Source: an uncultured Prevotellaceae bacterium
GTDB lineage: Bacteria; Bacteroidota; Bacteroidia; Bacteroidales; Bacteroidaceae
DNA length: 46,300 nucleotides
Reading direction: 5' to 3'
NCBI GenBank assembly: GCA_946185485.1
Contig: CAMHJQ010000023.1
Coordinates: 1-46,300, forward strand
Shown: positions 8,470-16,580 of the stretch, piece after piece
Layout: every line of letters begins with the position of its first letter
Numbering within the stretch: position 1 is the first letter of the stretch
Notes under the pieces: generated by a model
What the model was told of the DNA's origin: nothing
The model's database searches: none
Seen by the model: the letters and a program-made list of their open reading frames with translations, nothing else
Position numbers and translations under genes: made by a program

Positions 8470-9759
8470 ATGAAACAGTATATATCTATCCATAAGGTGT
8501 GGCGCAGCTCCTTGATGCTGGCAGGCCTGTCCATGTGCCTCATGCTGACCTTCTCGTCGTGCGGCAGCAGCGACGACTTCACCGAGTCTATCTTCGACAC
8601 CGACATTCCCGCGGTCGACCAGAACGCTGCCACGCAGCCCTTCGACCAGTGGCTCTACGACAACTTCCTCATACCCTACAATGTCGATGTGCAGTACCAG
8701 TTTAACTTCACCTCGTCGGACATGAACTTCCAGCTGGCACCCTCTGAGTACAACCGCTCACAACTGCTGGCCCACTTCATCCGCTACTTGTTCTACGATG
8801 TCTACACCAAGTATGCCGGCGAGGACTTCATGAAGCAGTACGGTCCTCGTATCTTCCACTTCATCGGTTCTTCTGGCTATAGCCCCACGACGGGTACCGA
8901 GGTGCTCGGTACTGCATCGGGCGGCGTGAAGATTACCCTTTACAAAATCAACGAGATGAAGCCCTGGTCGGAAGGTGTCGTCTACACCCCCGACGATGTC
9001 ATCACGCTGAACGAGAACTATTTCCACACCATGCACCATGAGTTCTCGCACATTCTGCACCAGACCAAGTCGTACCCCATCACCTTCGGACAGGTGACGT
9101 CGGGCAGCTACGACCCCATCGACTGGCAGGAGCGCGACTCATGCACCACCCACCAGTTAGGCTACGTCACCCACTATGCCTCGTCAGCCAACTACGAGGA
9201 CTTTGTGGAGACCCTCTCGTGCATCATCACCGATACCGACTATCGTTGGATGAACCGCATCATCAATGCCTGCACCAAGGGCCTCAAGGCCGGCGACAAG
9301 GAAGAGGTGCTGGCACTCGTCGACTCGCTGGGCATTGAGGGCATGGACGACCCCAACGCTCACTGGAACAACTTCACCCTCTATAAGGAGCAGCAGTATA
9401 ACTCCGAGACGGGCGAATACGACGATACCAACCGCTATGTCCTTGACGTACACCGTCTGCTGGGCGAGGCTTATCAGGTGGTCAACAAGGAGTCTACGGC
9501 CTACGTGGCCGGCTATAAGTACACGGCCTATCGTACTTTCAAGTCGTTCAAGAACGAATTCCTGCCCTGGGTTGCCGTCGATACCGACGAGAGCGTCAGG
9601 GGTATCAATGCCCTGCTGAAGAAGCTTCAGATTGCCACCGAGTGGTACACCGACCGCTGGGGGCTGAAGGCCTTCACCCTGCGCAAGGAGGTTCGTGAGC
9701 GCCAGAACGGCATCAACGACTATCTCAATAGCAGTGTGGTCATCTACGACCTGAAGTAG
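8470..9759 (+). CDS. Zinc-binding metallopeptidase lipoprotein of a SusC/D locus
   Basis: A predicted surface or periplasmic lipoprotein of 429 residues: signal peptide ending MLTFSSCG with Cys31 as the lipid site. HEFSH at residues 190-194 (preceded by FHTMH) is a HExxH zinc site, so the fold resembles the putative zinc-binding metallopeptidase family often found next to susCD pairs in Bacteroidota. DFVETLSCIITD further on may supply the third ligand Glu. It starts 20 bp after susD and is followed 52 bp later by the DUF4302 gene. The inferred role is to cut proteins or peptides for uptake by SusC/D-1. Confidence 0.88.
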   Translation: MKQYISIHKVWRSSLMLAGLSMCLMLTFSSCGSSDDFTESIFDTDIPAVDQNAATQPFDQWLYDNFLIPYNVDVQYQFNFTSSDMNFQLAPSEYNRSQLLAHFIRYLFYDVYTKYAGEDFMKQYGPRIFHFIGSSGYSPTTGTEVLGTASGGVKITLYKINEMKPWSEGVVYTPDDVITLNENYFHTMHHEFSHILHQTKSYPITFGQVTSGSYDPIDWQERDSCTTHQLGYVTHYASSANYEDFVETLSCIITDTDYRWMNRIINACTKGLKAGDKEEVLALVDSLGIEGMDDPNAHWNNFTLYKEQQYNSETGEYDDTNRYVLDVHRLLGEAYQVVNKESTAYVAGYKYTAYRTFKSFKNEFLPWVAVDTDESVRGINALLKKLQIATEWYTDRWGLKAFTLRKEVRERQNGINDYLNSSVVIYDLK

Positions 9760-9811
9760 TTAGAGCGTAAGAGATGAAGCATTAAAAAAAAAACAGACAT
9801 TATAATAGAAG

Positions 9812-11164
9812 ATGTTTATGAAACTGAAAGATATAAAGACTTACCTTATCGTGGGCATGGTATGCAGTGCTGTCGTTGCCGGGCTCGCCTCCTGCCGTTT
9901 CGAGGAGGACGACTACTTCAACGAGAGTGCCTCACTGCGTGTGGAGCATGCCATCGATTCTGTGCAAAACATTCTGGTCAATGCCCCGCAAGGCTGGGTC
10001 ATGCAGTACTATGCCAATACGGGTGATGAAGGCTTCGAAGGTTTCAACCTCTTTGCCCGCTTCGAGAACAGCGGCAAGGTGACGATGGCCAGCAACCACC
10101 GCATGCTGCGCGACGGCAACGCCGGCAAGTATACCGAAGCCACCAGCCTCTACGAGATGCTGCTCGAGGACGGTCCCGTGCTGGCTTTCAATTCGTGGAA
10201 CGATGTGCTCACCCCGTTTGTCGACCCCGTAGACCCTGCTTCTGCCCCTGGTTCGCTGGTGAAGGACGGTGCCGGTATGGCTGGCGACCACAACTTCGTC
10301 ATCATGTCCTACCATGCCGACGAAGTCATTCTTCGCGGTGAGCGCTATGGTGCTGAAGTCCGTCTGAAGAAGTGCGACACCTCTTGGGAGGAGTATATCA
10401 GTGCCACGGACCAGATGAAGAGCTACATCACAAATACCAGCATCTCCAACTACTACCTCACCGACGGCACCGACACCCTCTACATGTTGAGCCCCCGAAG
10501 CGGCCATTTCCGCATTGCCGAGCGCATCAACGACCCGTTGCGTGCCCACTGGGTGTCGTGCTGCTATACGCCCGACGGCTTCCGTCTGGAGCATCAGGAC
10601 ACCGTCGGCACCGCCAAGTTCCAGGAGCTGACCCTTGCCGAGGACAAGTCATGCCTCCAGAATGAGGACGGCTCCGTGAAGGTCATTCCCTGCTGGGACA
10701 GCTTCATGGCTAATCATTCTGCTGTTTGGAAGATGGATCCAGAATTATTTAGTGCTGAACAGAAAGGCCTTTTTGAACAGATGAATGCTGCCGCCAAGGT
10801 CTTTAACTCCGCTTGGAGCCTGGAGAGCATTGGTATAGGAAAGTCCTCAGGCAGTGCTTCTGTCAATGGCCTTGTGCTGACGTTCTATACGAACGCCGCC
10901 AAGACAAAGACGAACACGGCAGGTGTCGCCTTGACATTGACTCGTGTGGGTTATGGTCAGATGAAGATAGAGTATTCTTCTGAGAGTAAAGTAGACAAGA
11001 ATATGGAGAGTATCGTGAAGCGTTCGCCTGATATGGAGAACCTTGCCCGTGCGTTTGCTGCCACTTTGGCCGGCACGTATGACATAACTCCTAACGACTA
11101 TTTCCTTCCTACAGGTGGAACATTTACTGCTGTCAGTGGAGGTACAACGTTTAAATTAAATTAG
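9812..11164 (+). CDS. DUF4302-type lipoprotein
   Basis: Predicted lipoprotein of 450 residues; ATG at 9812 or 9818. Signal peptide ends VVAGLASC (Cys28), followed by RFEEDDYF, an acidic stretch of the type used for surface export. The segment SVQNILVNAPQGWVMQYY and the FEGFNLFARF / SLYEMLLEDGPVLAFNSW pattern match DUF4302 proteins that accompany SusC/D and the zinc peptidase; function is unknown. Oddity: codon use is GC-rich up to about 10,710 and clearly AT-richer afterwards, continuing into the next gene, which suggests the 3' third was exchanged by recombination. Confidence 0.85.
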   Translation: MFMKLKDIKTYLIVGMVCSAVVAGLASCRFEEDDYFNESASLRVEHAIDSVQNILVNAPQGWVMQYYANTGDEGFEGFNLFARFENSGKVTMASNHRMLRDGNAGKYTEATSLYEMLLEDGPVLAFNSWNDVLTPFVDPVDPASAPGSLVKDGAGMAGDHNFVIMSYHADEVILRGERYGAEVRLKKCDTSWEEYISATDQMKSYITNTSISNYYLTDGTDTLYMLSPRSGHFRIAERINDPLRAHWVSCCYTPDGFRLEHQDTVGTAKFQELTLAEDKSCLQNEDGSVKVIPCWDSFMANHSAVWKMDPELFSAEQKGLFEQMNAAAKVFNSAWSLESIGIGKSSGSASVNGLVLTFYTNAAKTKTNTAGVALTLTRVGYGQMKIEYSSESKVDKNMESIVKRSPDMENLARAFAATLAGTYDITPNDYFLPTGGTFTAVSGGTTFKLN

Positions 11165-11201
11165 AATTATAACATTATTAACTAACTTAAGTAAGAAGAT
11201 T

Positions 11202-13382
11202 ATGAAGAAATTTTTACTTTTTGCCGTAGCTGCATTAATAGCAGGCTCGGTAAGTGCACAGAAAAAAGTGATGTCACGTACAATGCCTGTTTTGCAAGAA
11301 AAACAGATGGCTAAATTTGAAATGCTTCCTGGAAAGAAAATTGGCCGTACGCTTCAAAGAAAAAACTCAAAGGCTGAGTTGCAGATGCCGACATTAAATG
11401 TCCAGAAATCACTAAGTTTCGTTGGAGAATCAGTAAACAAAGCATCAAAAAACACACGTCGTGTGGGACAAATAGCTTCAAGCTACGATGCTTCAGGAAA
11501 GAATTACCGTACGAACTCGACTGAGAATTGGACAATGTCAGCAAGTACTTTTGAGGAAACAAATGAGCCCTGCTTGGTGAATGTTATTCCAAGTCCTTTC
11601 ACAAATACTACTGAAATCCCTGTTTCATATACCGTAGATTCAAAAGGCGACGTAGCCATACCAGCCCAAAAAGTGGCTGAGTCCGGGTATACAAACGATA
11701 ATGGAACAGAAATAAAGTTATATGTTTACTTGATTAATCCTTTGACATCATCTACTGATAACTCGATTCATATGACTCTTGGGGATGATGGCTCGCTGAC
11801 ACCGGTTGATGGATATATGGCATATTATTTCTTCATGACTGATGAGGTTAAGTTCAAGAACGAGAATAATGAATCCAACGTCTTTCATACCGTCATTTAT
11901 TATAATGTAAAGTATACCCTTGGCGGGGCTGCTCCAACTACCATGTTCGATATTGACAATGCAGTCCTGTTTGTCGGCCAATCGGTATCAGGAGGTTATT
12001 GGACTCCCAATATTGCAATTTCTGGTGCTGATGCCCCTGTTTCCCTTCTGAATACTTCCGATGGAAAAGCCACTTCTTGGGCATGGTCGGTTACAGAAGA
12101 CGAAACCACTCCTCTGACATCTTCAGATGCTAATTTCCAGTTTACAGTGGCTCGTGATAAAGCATATTCAGATTTTACATTGGTAGGTTCTAACGGCGAT
12201 AATTCGTCCACCTTCAACTATGGTTATGGACATGCCTTAAATGGTGATGAAATAATGTATGAAGCATTCGAATTAGATGGTGGCGGCTCTCAGTCTTGGT
12301 ACTATTCAAGCAGCACAAAAACATATGCTACTATGACGCGTTTTAATCCAGATGGTGACTTGGCATATTATTCTGGTAATTTTGGAACGCCAGACTTGGC
12401 AGGCGAGGAGAATAGTTTCCATAAGATTATTTCTTATCAGGGTAAGCCTTCTGCCCCGTTGTATATTACTGGTATTACACTACCTGTTATTCTCAAGTCA
12501 AATACTAGCGATTTCAATCTGGATGTCAAACTTTATAAAGCTACCGAAGATGGAGACCTTGGCGAGTTAATCGCAACGGGTACTGCAACCGCTGAAACTA
12601 TCAATGGGGATTTTGCTGCTACAAGCGGTTTGACAGAAATATATTTCCCCTTGTCAATTGAAGATGAATTTGGGATGAGTAGTGATGTTGATTATCTATT
12701 CATAGAAGATCCTTTCTTTGTAGTTATTGAAGGATGGGATAATGGAACGTTCTCTGCAGTATTGGGTGCACAAAGTGAAGCAGGTGTGTATGAGGCACAG
12801 CAAAAATCGACATGGTTTACTCTGAGCGGTGATGCGGATGAGGACTGGTATTCATGGACAGGATGGAACACTTCCTTGTTTATTGGTTTAGATGGTGCTG
12901 CTTATGGCTATCTTGCAACGAGTGACGATACAAATGTAATAATTCCTGCTGCAGGAGGTGAAACGAAGATTAATATTGAACCGATGTCTGTTTTCCAAGA
13001 CGAAGATGGCAGCTTAACTGCTGGTTTGGGCTTAGAGGGTTATACTTCTGAAGATATTCCTGAGTGGCTTACCGTTGAACTAGATAATCATTTCACGTTG
13101 AACACAGAAGGTACAGCACTGGAAGAGGCAAATGTTGATTTGATTTTCAAGGCAGAAGCTCTTCCCGCTGGCACTGCAAGCCGTCAGGCAAACCTCGTTT
13201 TCATGCAGCCTGGTGCAAAGTTGGCAGTCACCGTCACCCAGGGTGAGGCTACTGGCATCAGCGTGACGACCAAGACGGTGAAGACGGGCAATGCCCAGAT
13301 GTTCAACCTCGCTGGTCAGCGCGTCAACAGCAGCTTCAAGGGTCTCGTCATCAAGAACGGCCGCAAGTTCATGAACAAGTAA
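11202..13382 (+). CDS. Secreted protein with BACON-like domain and C-terminal sorting-like module
   Basis: 726 residues. Signal peptide MKKFLLFAVAALIAGSVSA. No known domain was recognised in residues 20-560. Residues about 566-682 resemble a BACON-type beta sandwich (VIIPAAGGETKINI ... IPEWLTVEL ... ASRQANLVF ... LAVTVTQGE). The last 30 residues (MFNLAGQRVNSSFKGLVIKN... K) match the short C-terminal modules of the two M6 proteases here and resemble type IX sorting domains. Base composition: most of the gene (to about 13,160) is AT-rich with T- and A-ending codons, while the final 200 bp switch back to GC-rich host-like codons, as if a foreign body were joined to a native tail. Last gene of operon 1. 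Confidence 0.82.
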   Translation: MKKFLLFAVAALIAGSVSAQKKVMSRTMPVLQEKQMAKFEMLPGKKIGRTLQRKNSKAELQMPTLNVQKSLSFVGESVNKASKNTRRVGQIASSYDASGKNYRTNSTENWTMSASTFEETNEPCLVNVIPSPFTNTTEIPVSYTVDSKGDVAIPAQKVAESGYTNDNGTEIKLYVYLINPLTSSTDNSIHMTLGDDGSLTPVDGYMAYYFFMTDEVKFKNENNESNVFHTVIYYNVKYTLGGAAPTTMFDIDNAVLFVGQSVSGGYWTPNIAISGADAPVSLLNTSDGKATSWAWSVTEDETTPLTSSDANFQFTVARDKAYSDFTLVGSNGDNSSTFNYGYGHALNGDEIMYEAFELDGGGSQSWYYSSSTKTYATMTRFNPDGDLAYYSGNFGTPDLAGEENSFHKIISYQGKPSAPLYITGITLPVILKSNTSDFNLDVKLYKATEDGDLGELIATGTATAETINGDFAATSGLTEIYFPLSIEDEFGMSSDVDYLFIEDPFFVVIEGWDNGTFSAVLGAQSEAGVYEAQQKSTWFTLSGDADEDWYSWTGWNTSLFIGLDGAAYGYLATSDDTNVIIPAAGGETKINIEPMSVFQDEDGSLTAGLGLEGYTSEDIPEWLTVELDNHFTLNTEGTALEEANVDLIFKAEALPAGTASRQANLVFMQPGAKLAVTVTQGEATGISVTTKTVKTGNAQMFNLAGQRVNSSFKGLVIKNGRKFMNK

Positions 13383-13407
13383 TTATTTCAGTTACCTATC
13401 TTACTAA

Positions 13408-13447
13408 TCATCGGGAGAACTTCTTAGGTTCTCCCGATGACTTTTTT
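13408..13447 (+). terminator. Terminator of SusC/SusD operon 1
   Basis: A 13-bp perfect stem, tcatcgggagaac (13408-13420) with gttctcccgatga (13428-13440), 7-nt loop, followed by cttttttg. Confidence 0.9.
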
Positions 13448-13482
13448 GTGCTGTGATATCCGGGGTGTTGGAAAGGCTGACA

Positions 13483-13650
13483 GAAATCTCATAGGGGCTA
13501 CGACGAGGGAAGCCCGTAGCGGTGCGGGATGCCACCCGTAGTGTTGCCGAATGAAGCCCGTAGCGGAGCCAATTAGAGCACGGAGCAGGAAAATTTCTTG
13601 CTACGGGCAGGAAATTTTCCTGCTCCGTGCGCCCTAGGGAGGTATGGCGA
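13483..13650. repeat. Intergenic repeat cluster with 19-bp hairpin
   Basis: This fills the gene-free stretch between the operon 1 terminator and the next promoter. gaagcccgtagcgg occurs at 13509-13522 and 13553-13566, and the inverse gctacgggc at 13600-13608. The last copy lies in the loop of a perfect 19-bp inverted repeat, gcacggagcaggaaaattt (13578-13596) with aaattttcctgctccgtgc (13612-13630). No ORF or promoter was seen inside. It looks like a small non-coding repeat or mobile intergenic unit. Confidence 0.8.
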
Positions 13651-13690
13651 GGGGAAGAGGACTATGCTTTTTTTGCAAAAATCTTTGGCA

Positions 13691-13715
13691 TTTTGTTTGT
13701 TTATTCGTACCTTTG
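13691..13715 (+). promoter_or_regulatory. Promoter of M6 metalloprotease 1
   Basis: TACCTTTG at 13708-13715 with ttttgtttg upstream (13691-13699) as a -33 candidate. It lies 24 bp before the ATG at 13740. Confidence 0.7.
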
Positions 13716-13739
13716 CAGTCTAAATTTTACTGATTGCAG

Positions 13740-16331
13740 ATGAAGAGAATAATAATCATATTATTGACGACGCTGCTGAGTGCAGCGGCGCTGTGGGCTG
13801 TGCCGGCCTATCCTGGCACGAGTAAGGTGCAACAGCCCGATGGAACGTATGTCACGATACGTCTGGTGGGTGACGAGTGGTGTCACTTCCATACAACTGC
13901 TGACGGCTACTCGGTGGTGCAGGACGACCGCGGCTACTATGTGTATGCCGAGAAGAAGGATGGCCGTCTGCAGGCTACAACCCGAGTGGCTCACGACGAG
14001 GGTGACCGTACGGTCTCTGAGCGCGAATACCTGTCGGCAGTCAGGAAATACCAGGCACCGGCGATGCCGGAACTGGTACAGCAGGTGCGCAGCAGGGTAC
14101 AGCTGCACCAACAGCAGACACTGGTCAGTCGCCGGTCCCAGATGTATAATTATAACTACAACAATTTCAAGGGCCTGATTATCCTGGTGCAGTTCAACGA
14201 CAAGGAGTTCTCCCGCGAGGACTATCCCCAGATTCTTGACGACATGGTGAACAAGGAAGACTATAGGGGCTACGATAAGGAGCAGTTTACGGGTAGTGTC
14301 CGAGACTATTTCTCCGACAACAGCAACGGCAAGTTTCAGCCGCAGTTCGACGTGGTTGGTCCCGTCACCATTAATTACAGCCAATACGACTGCCTGGGTG
14401 GCTACCAGTGGGGTGAACCTGGTTATGACTCATGGCGGTCTTCAAAGATTACGCTGGCGGCTGTCGATGCTGCCGACGCCGAGGTCGACTTCAGCCAGTA
14501 TGACGGTGACGGCGACGGCAAGGCAGACCTGGTGTTCTTTATTTTTGCCGGTTTTGGTGCCAACTACGATGGTAATGACAAAGGCCTGTGGTGGCCACAT
14601 CGCTCCATATTCATCGATCCAGAGCGCTACTGGGAGGACGTCAAGCGCGACGGCGTGGTGCTGGAAGACTATGCCAGCTCGGTGGAGCTTTATGGTTTGA
14701 CAGCCTGGTCGCAGAAGACAATTGACGGCATCGGTACCATCTGCCACGAGTTCAGCCATGTTCTGGGCTTGCCAGATTTTTATGATACTGATTATGAGGA
14801 GAATGGTCAGAGTGACCATCCTGGAGAATGGTCGCTGATGTCAGGCGGCAGTTACAAGAACTATTCCCGCACGCCGGTAGGCTATTCACTGTTTGAGCGC
14901 TGGGCGGTAGGATTCTTGGATAATGACCCGGAACTAATCACTAAGGAAGGCAGCTATACGCTTGAAGCACTCCCCACCAGCTATAAGGGCTATCGATTGA
15001 ATACGCCCGTTAAGGATGAGTATTTCCTGTTTGAGAACCGCCAGCAGACAGCCTCCAAGTGGGACGCAGTCCTGCCGGGCAGCGGTATGCTGGTACACCG
15101 TGTGGACCTGACCAACATGAGGGTGTGGGAGAATAATACAGTGAATGCAAATCCTGCCCATAACTATTACGAGGTGGTCAGGGCTCATGGCGTTCAGGCG
15201 AGTGGGGCCTCCTCCGCCGACGTTTTCCCCGGCACTGGTAGGAACCCCGTCCATCAGCTGCTGAACAATACGTCGCCTGCCAATCTGCTGACGTGGTCTG
15301 GCAAGGCCAATCAGTTTGGACTGACAAACATTGAGATGAAGAACGGCATCATCACGTTCGACGTGTCTACCTATAAGCTGACAGCCCTGTCGCTGTCCGA
15401 GACGCTGACAGTCTCAGTCGGTATGTCGCAGCAACTGAGGGAGACGCCGGAACCCTCCAATGCGGAATATACGCTGACCTGGACAAGTAGCGACGAGAAA
15501 GTTGCCACGGTCAGCCAGCAGGGACTGGTGACGGGCGTGGCTGAAGGCCAGTGTACCATTACTGCCACCAGCAATAATGGCATCAAGGCCACTTGTAAAG
15601 TGACGGTTGTCGAAATGCCGGACTATAGCATTGACGATGTAAAGAAGATGCCGGAAGGTGAGACGGTGAAGATGCAGCTGGTGGATGCCGAGGTGCTCTT
15701 TGCCCATACGAAAGACCAAGTCGAGACGACTTATCTTCGCGATGCTTCAGGCGCCATCATGATTGCCGATGCCAATCTTGGCCTGCAGACCAACGATAAG
15801 GTCAGCGGCTTCGTCTTCGTCAAGACGGCATTACAGAACGATGTCCACCATGCCGTCGGACTGGGTGAGCAGACCAATGCCAGTGCACTGACCATCCAGC
15901 AGGGTAGTGAGGCCCAGCCCCGCGAGGTGACGCTGGACGAGCTGACCTCCTCCGACTATTCCGATTTGGTGACCGTCAAGGCTGTGCAAGTGGAACGCGA
16001 CAATGGCTATTGGGCCTATAGCGGTGATATACGCGCCCGTCTGTGGGCAGGAAAGCTTGGCATTGCCCCAGGCATCACTTCGAAAACAAAGCTTGACGGC
16101 AAGTACTACGACATCACTGCCATCTATGATACGAATGTCCTGAACGGCCAGGTCATCAACGAACTGGAGATTACCAAGCCCATTGAAGAGGTCGATGCAC
16201 CGACAGCCGTGGATATGATACGCGCTGCCGACAACCCCGTTGGCCGTCTCTACAACCTGCAGGGTCAGCAGGTCAGCAGCGACTATAAGGGCATTGTGGT
16301 CAAAAACGGAAAAAAGATGGTTATCCGCTAA
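13740..16331 (+). CDS. Secreted M6-type metalloprotease 1 with Ig-like domain and C-terminal sorting-like module
   Basis: Predicted extracellular zinc endopeptidase, 863 aa from the ATG at 13740; an in-frame TTG two codons upstream is rejected. Signal peptide MKRIIIILLTTLLSAAALWA; an N-terminal propeptide-like region (VQQPDGTYVTIRLVGDEW, TTADGYSVV). The catalytic domain has the zinc motif HEFSHVLGLPDFYD (His336 and His340, Glu337) and an Asp/Gly-rich calcium-like loop DGDGDGKADLVFF before it. Residues about 547-623 are a bacterial Ig-like domain (LTWTSSDEKVATVS). Residues about 625-830 are beta-rich and OB-like (LVDAEVLF, TYLRDASGAIMI). The tail LYNLQGQQVSSDYKGIVV is sorting-domain-like. Own promoter and terminator. 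Paralogue at 22,694. Confidence 0.92.
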   Translation: MKRIIIILLTTLLSAAALWAVPAYPGTSKVQQPDGTYVTIRLVGDEWCHFHTTADGYSVVQDDRGYYVYAEKKDGRLQATTRVAHDEGDRTVSEREYLSAVRKYQAPAMPELVQQVRSRVQLHQQQTLVSRRSQMYNYNYNNFKGLIILVQFNDKEFSREDYPQILDDMVNKEDYRGYDKEQFTGSVRDYFSDNSNGKFQPQFDVVGPVTINYSQYDCLGGYQWGEPGYDSWRSSKITLAAVDAADAEVDFSQYDGDGDGKADLVFFIFAGFGANYDGNDKGLWWPHRSIFIDPERYWEDVKRDGVVLEDYASSVELYGLTAWSQKTIDGIGTICHEFSHVLGLPDFYDTDYEENGQSDHPGEWSLMSGGSYKNYSRTPVGYSLFERWAVGFLDNDPELITKEGSYTLEALPTSYKGYRLNTPVKDEYFLFENRQQTASKWDAVLPGSGMLVHRVDLTNMRVWENNTVNANPAHNYYEVVRAHGVQASGASSADVFPGTGRNPVHQLLNNTSPANLLTWSGKANQFGLTNIEMKNGIITFDVSTYKLTALSLSETLTVSVGMSQQLRETPEPSNAEYTLTWTSSDEKVATVSQQGLVTGVAEGQCTITATSNNGIKATCKVTVVEMPDYSIDDVKKMPEGETVKMQLVDAEVLFAHTKDQVETTYLRDASGAIMIADANLGLQTNDKVSGFVFVKTALQNDVHHAVGLGEQTNASALTIQQGSEAQPREVTLDELTSSDYSDLVTVKAVQVERDNGYWAYSGDIRARLWAGKLGIAPGITSKTKLDGKYYDITAIYDTNVLNGQVINELEITKPIEEVDAPTAVDMIRAADNPVGRLYNLQGQQVSSDYKGIVVKNGKKMVIR

Positions 16332-16349
16332 ATAGCTGTGCGGGTTGAC

Positions 16350-16424
16350 AAAAGTCCTCAGAAATCTGGCAACAACGACTAAGCCTGGTTTTAGTGTTTG
16401 CTGGATTTTTGAGGATTTTTGTTG
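16350..16424 (+). terminator. Long imperfect hairpin after M6 protease 1
   Basis: aaaagtcctcagaaatct (from about 16350) pairs imperfectly with ggatttttgaggattttt (to about 16420), with gcaacaac/gtttgc continuing the stem. It is followed by gttgt rather than a pure T run, so it is a likely but not ideal terminator. Confidence 0.55.
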
Positions 16425-16481
16425 TATAACACGGGCTTTGCGTTAATTATTTTTCACTTTTTTAGAAAAAATTGTTGAATT

Positions 16482-16514
16482 GTTTGGTGTTTTGTTAGCA
16501 ATTTGTTAATTTTG
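16482..16514 (+). promoter_or_regulatory. Promoter of SusC/SusD operon 2
   Basis: TAATTTTG at 16507-16514 fits TAnnTTTG; gtttgg at 16482-16487 is a plausible -33 element about 20 bp upstream. The ORF extends in frame through this promoter, which argues for the start at 16581. Confidence 0.6.
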
Positions 16515-16580
16515 CGGCCAGTTTTTGCCACATTTGTTATAAATGCAAATAAACAAAACACATATTTAGTAATTATTAAA

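Noticed and set aside
14296..14700. Overlapping plus-strand ORFs inside the M6 genes and elsewhere
   Set aside because: Frame-shifted shadows with Arg/Ser/Thr-rich composition and no start context.
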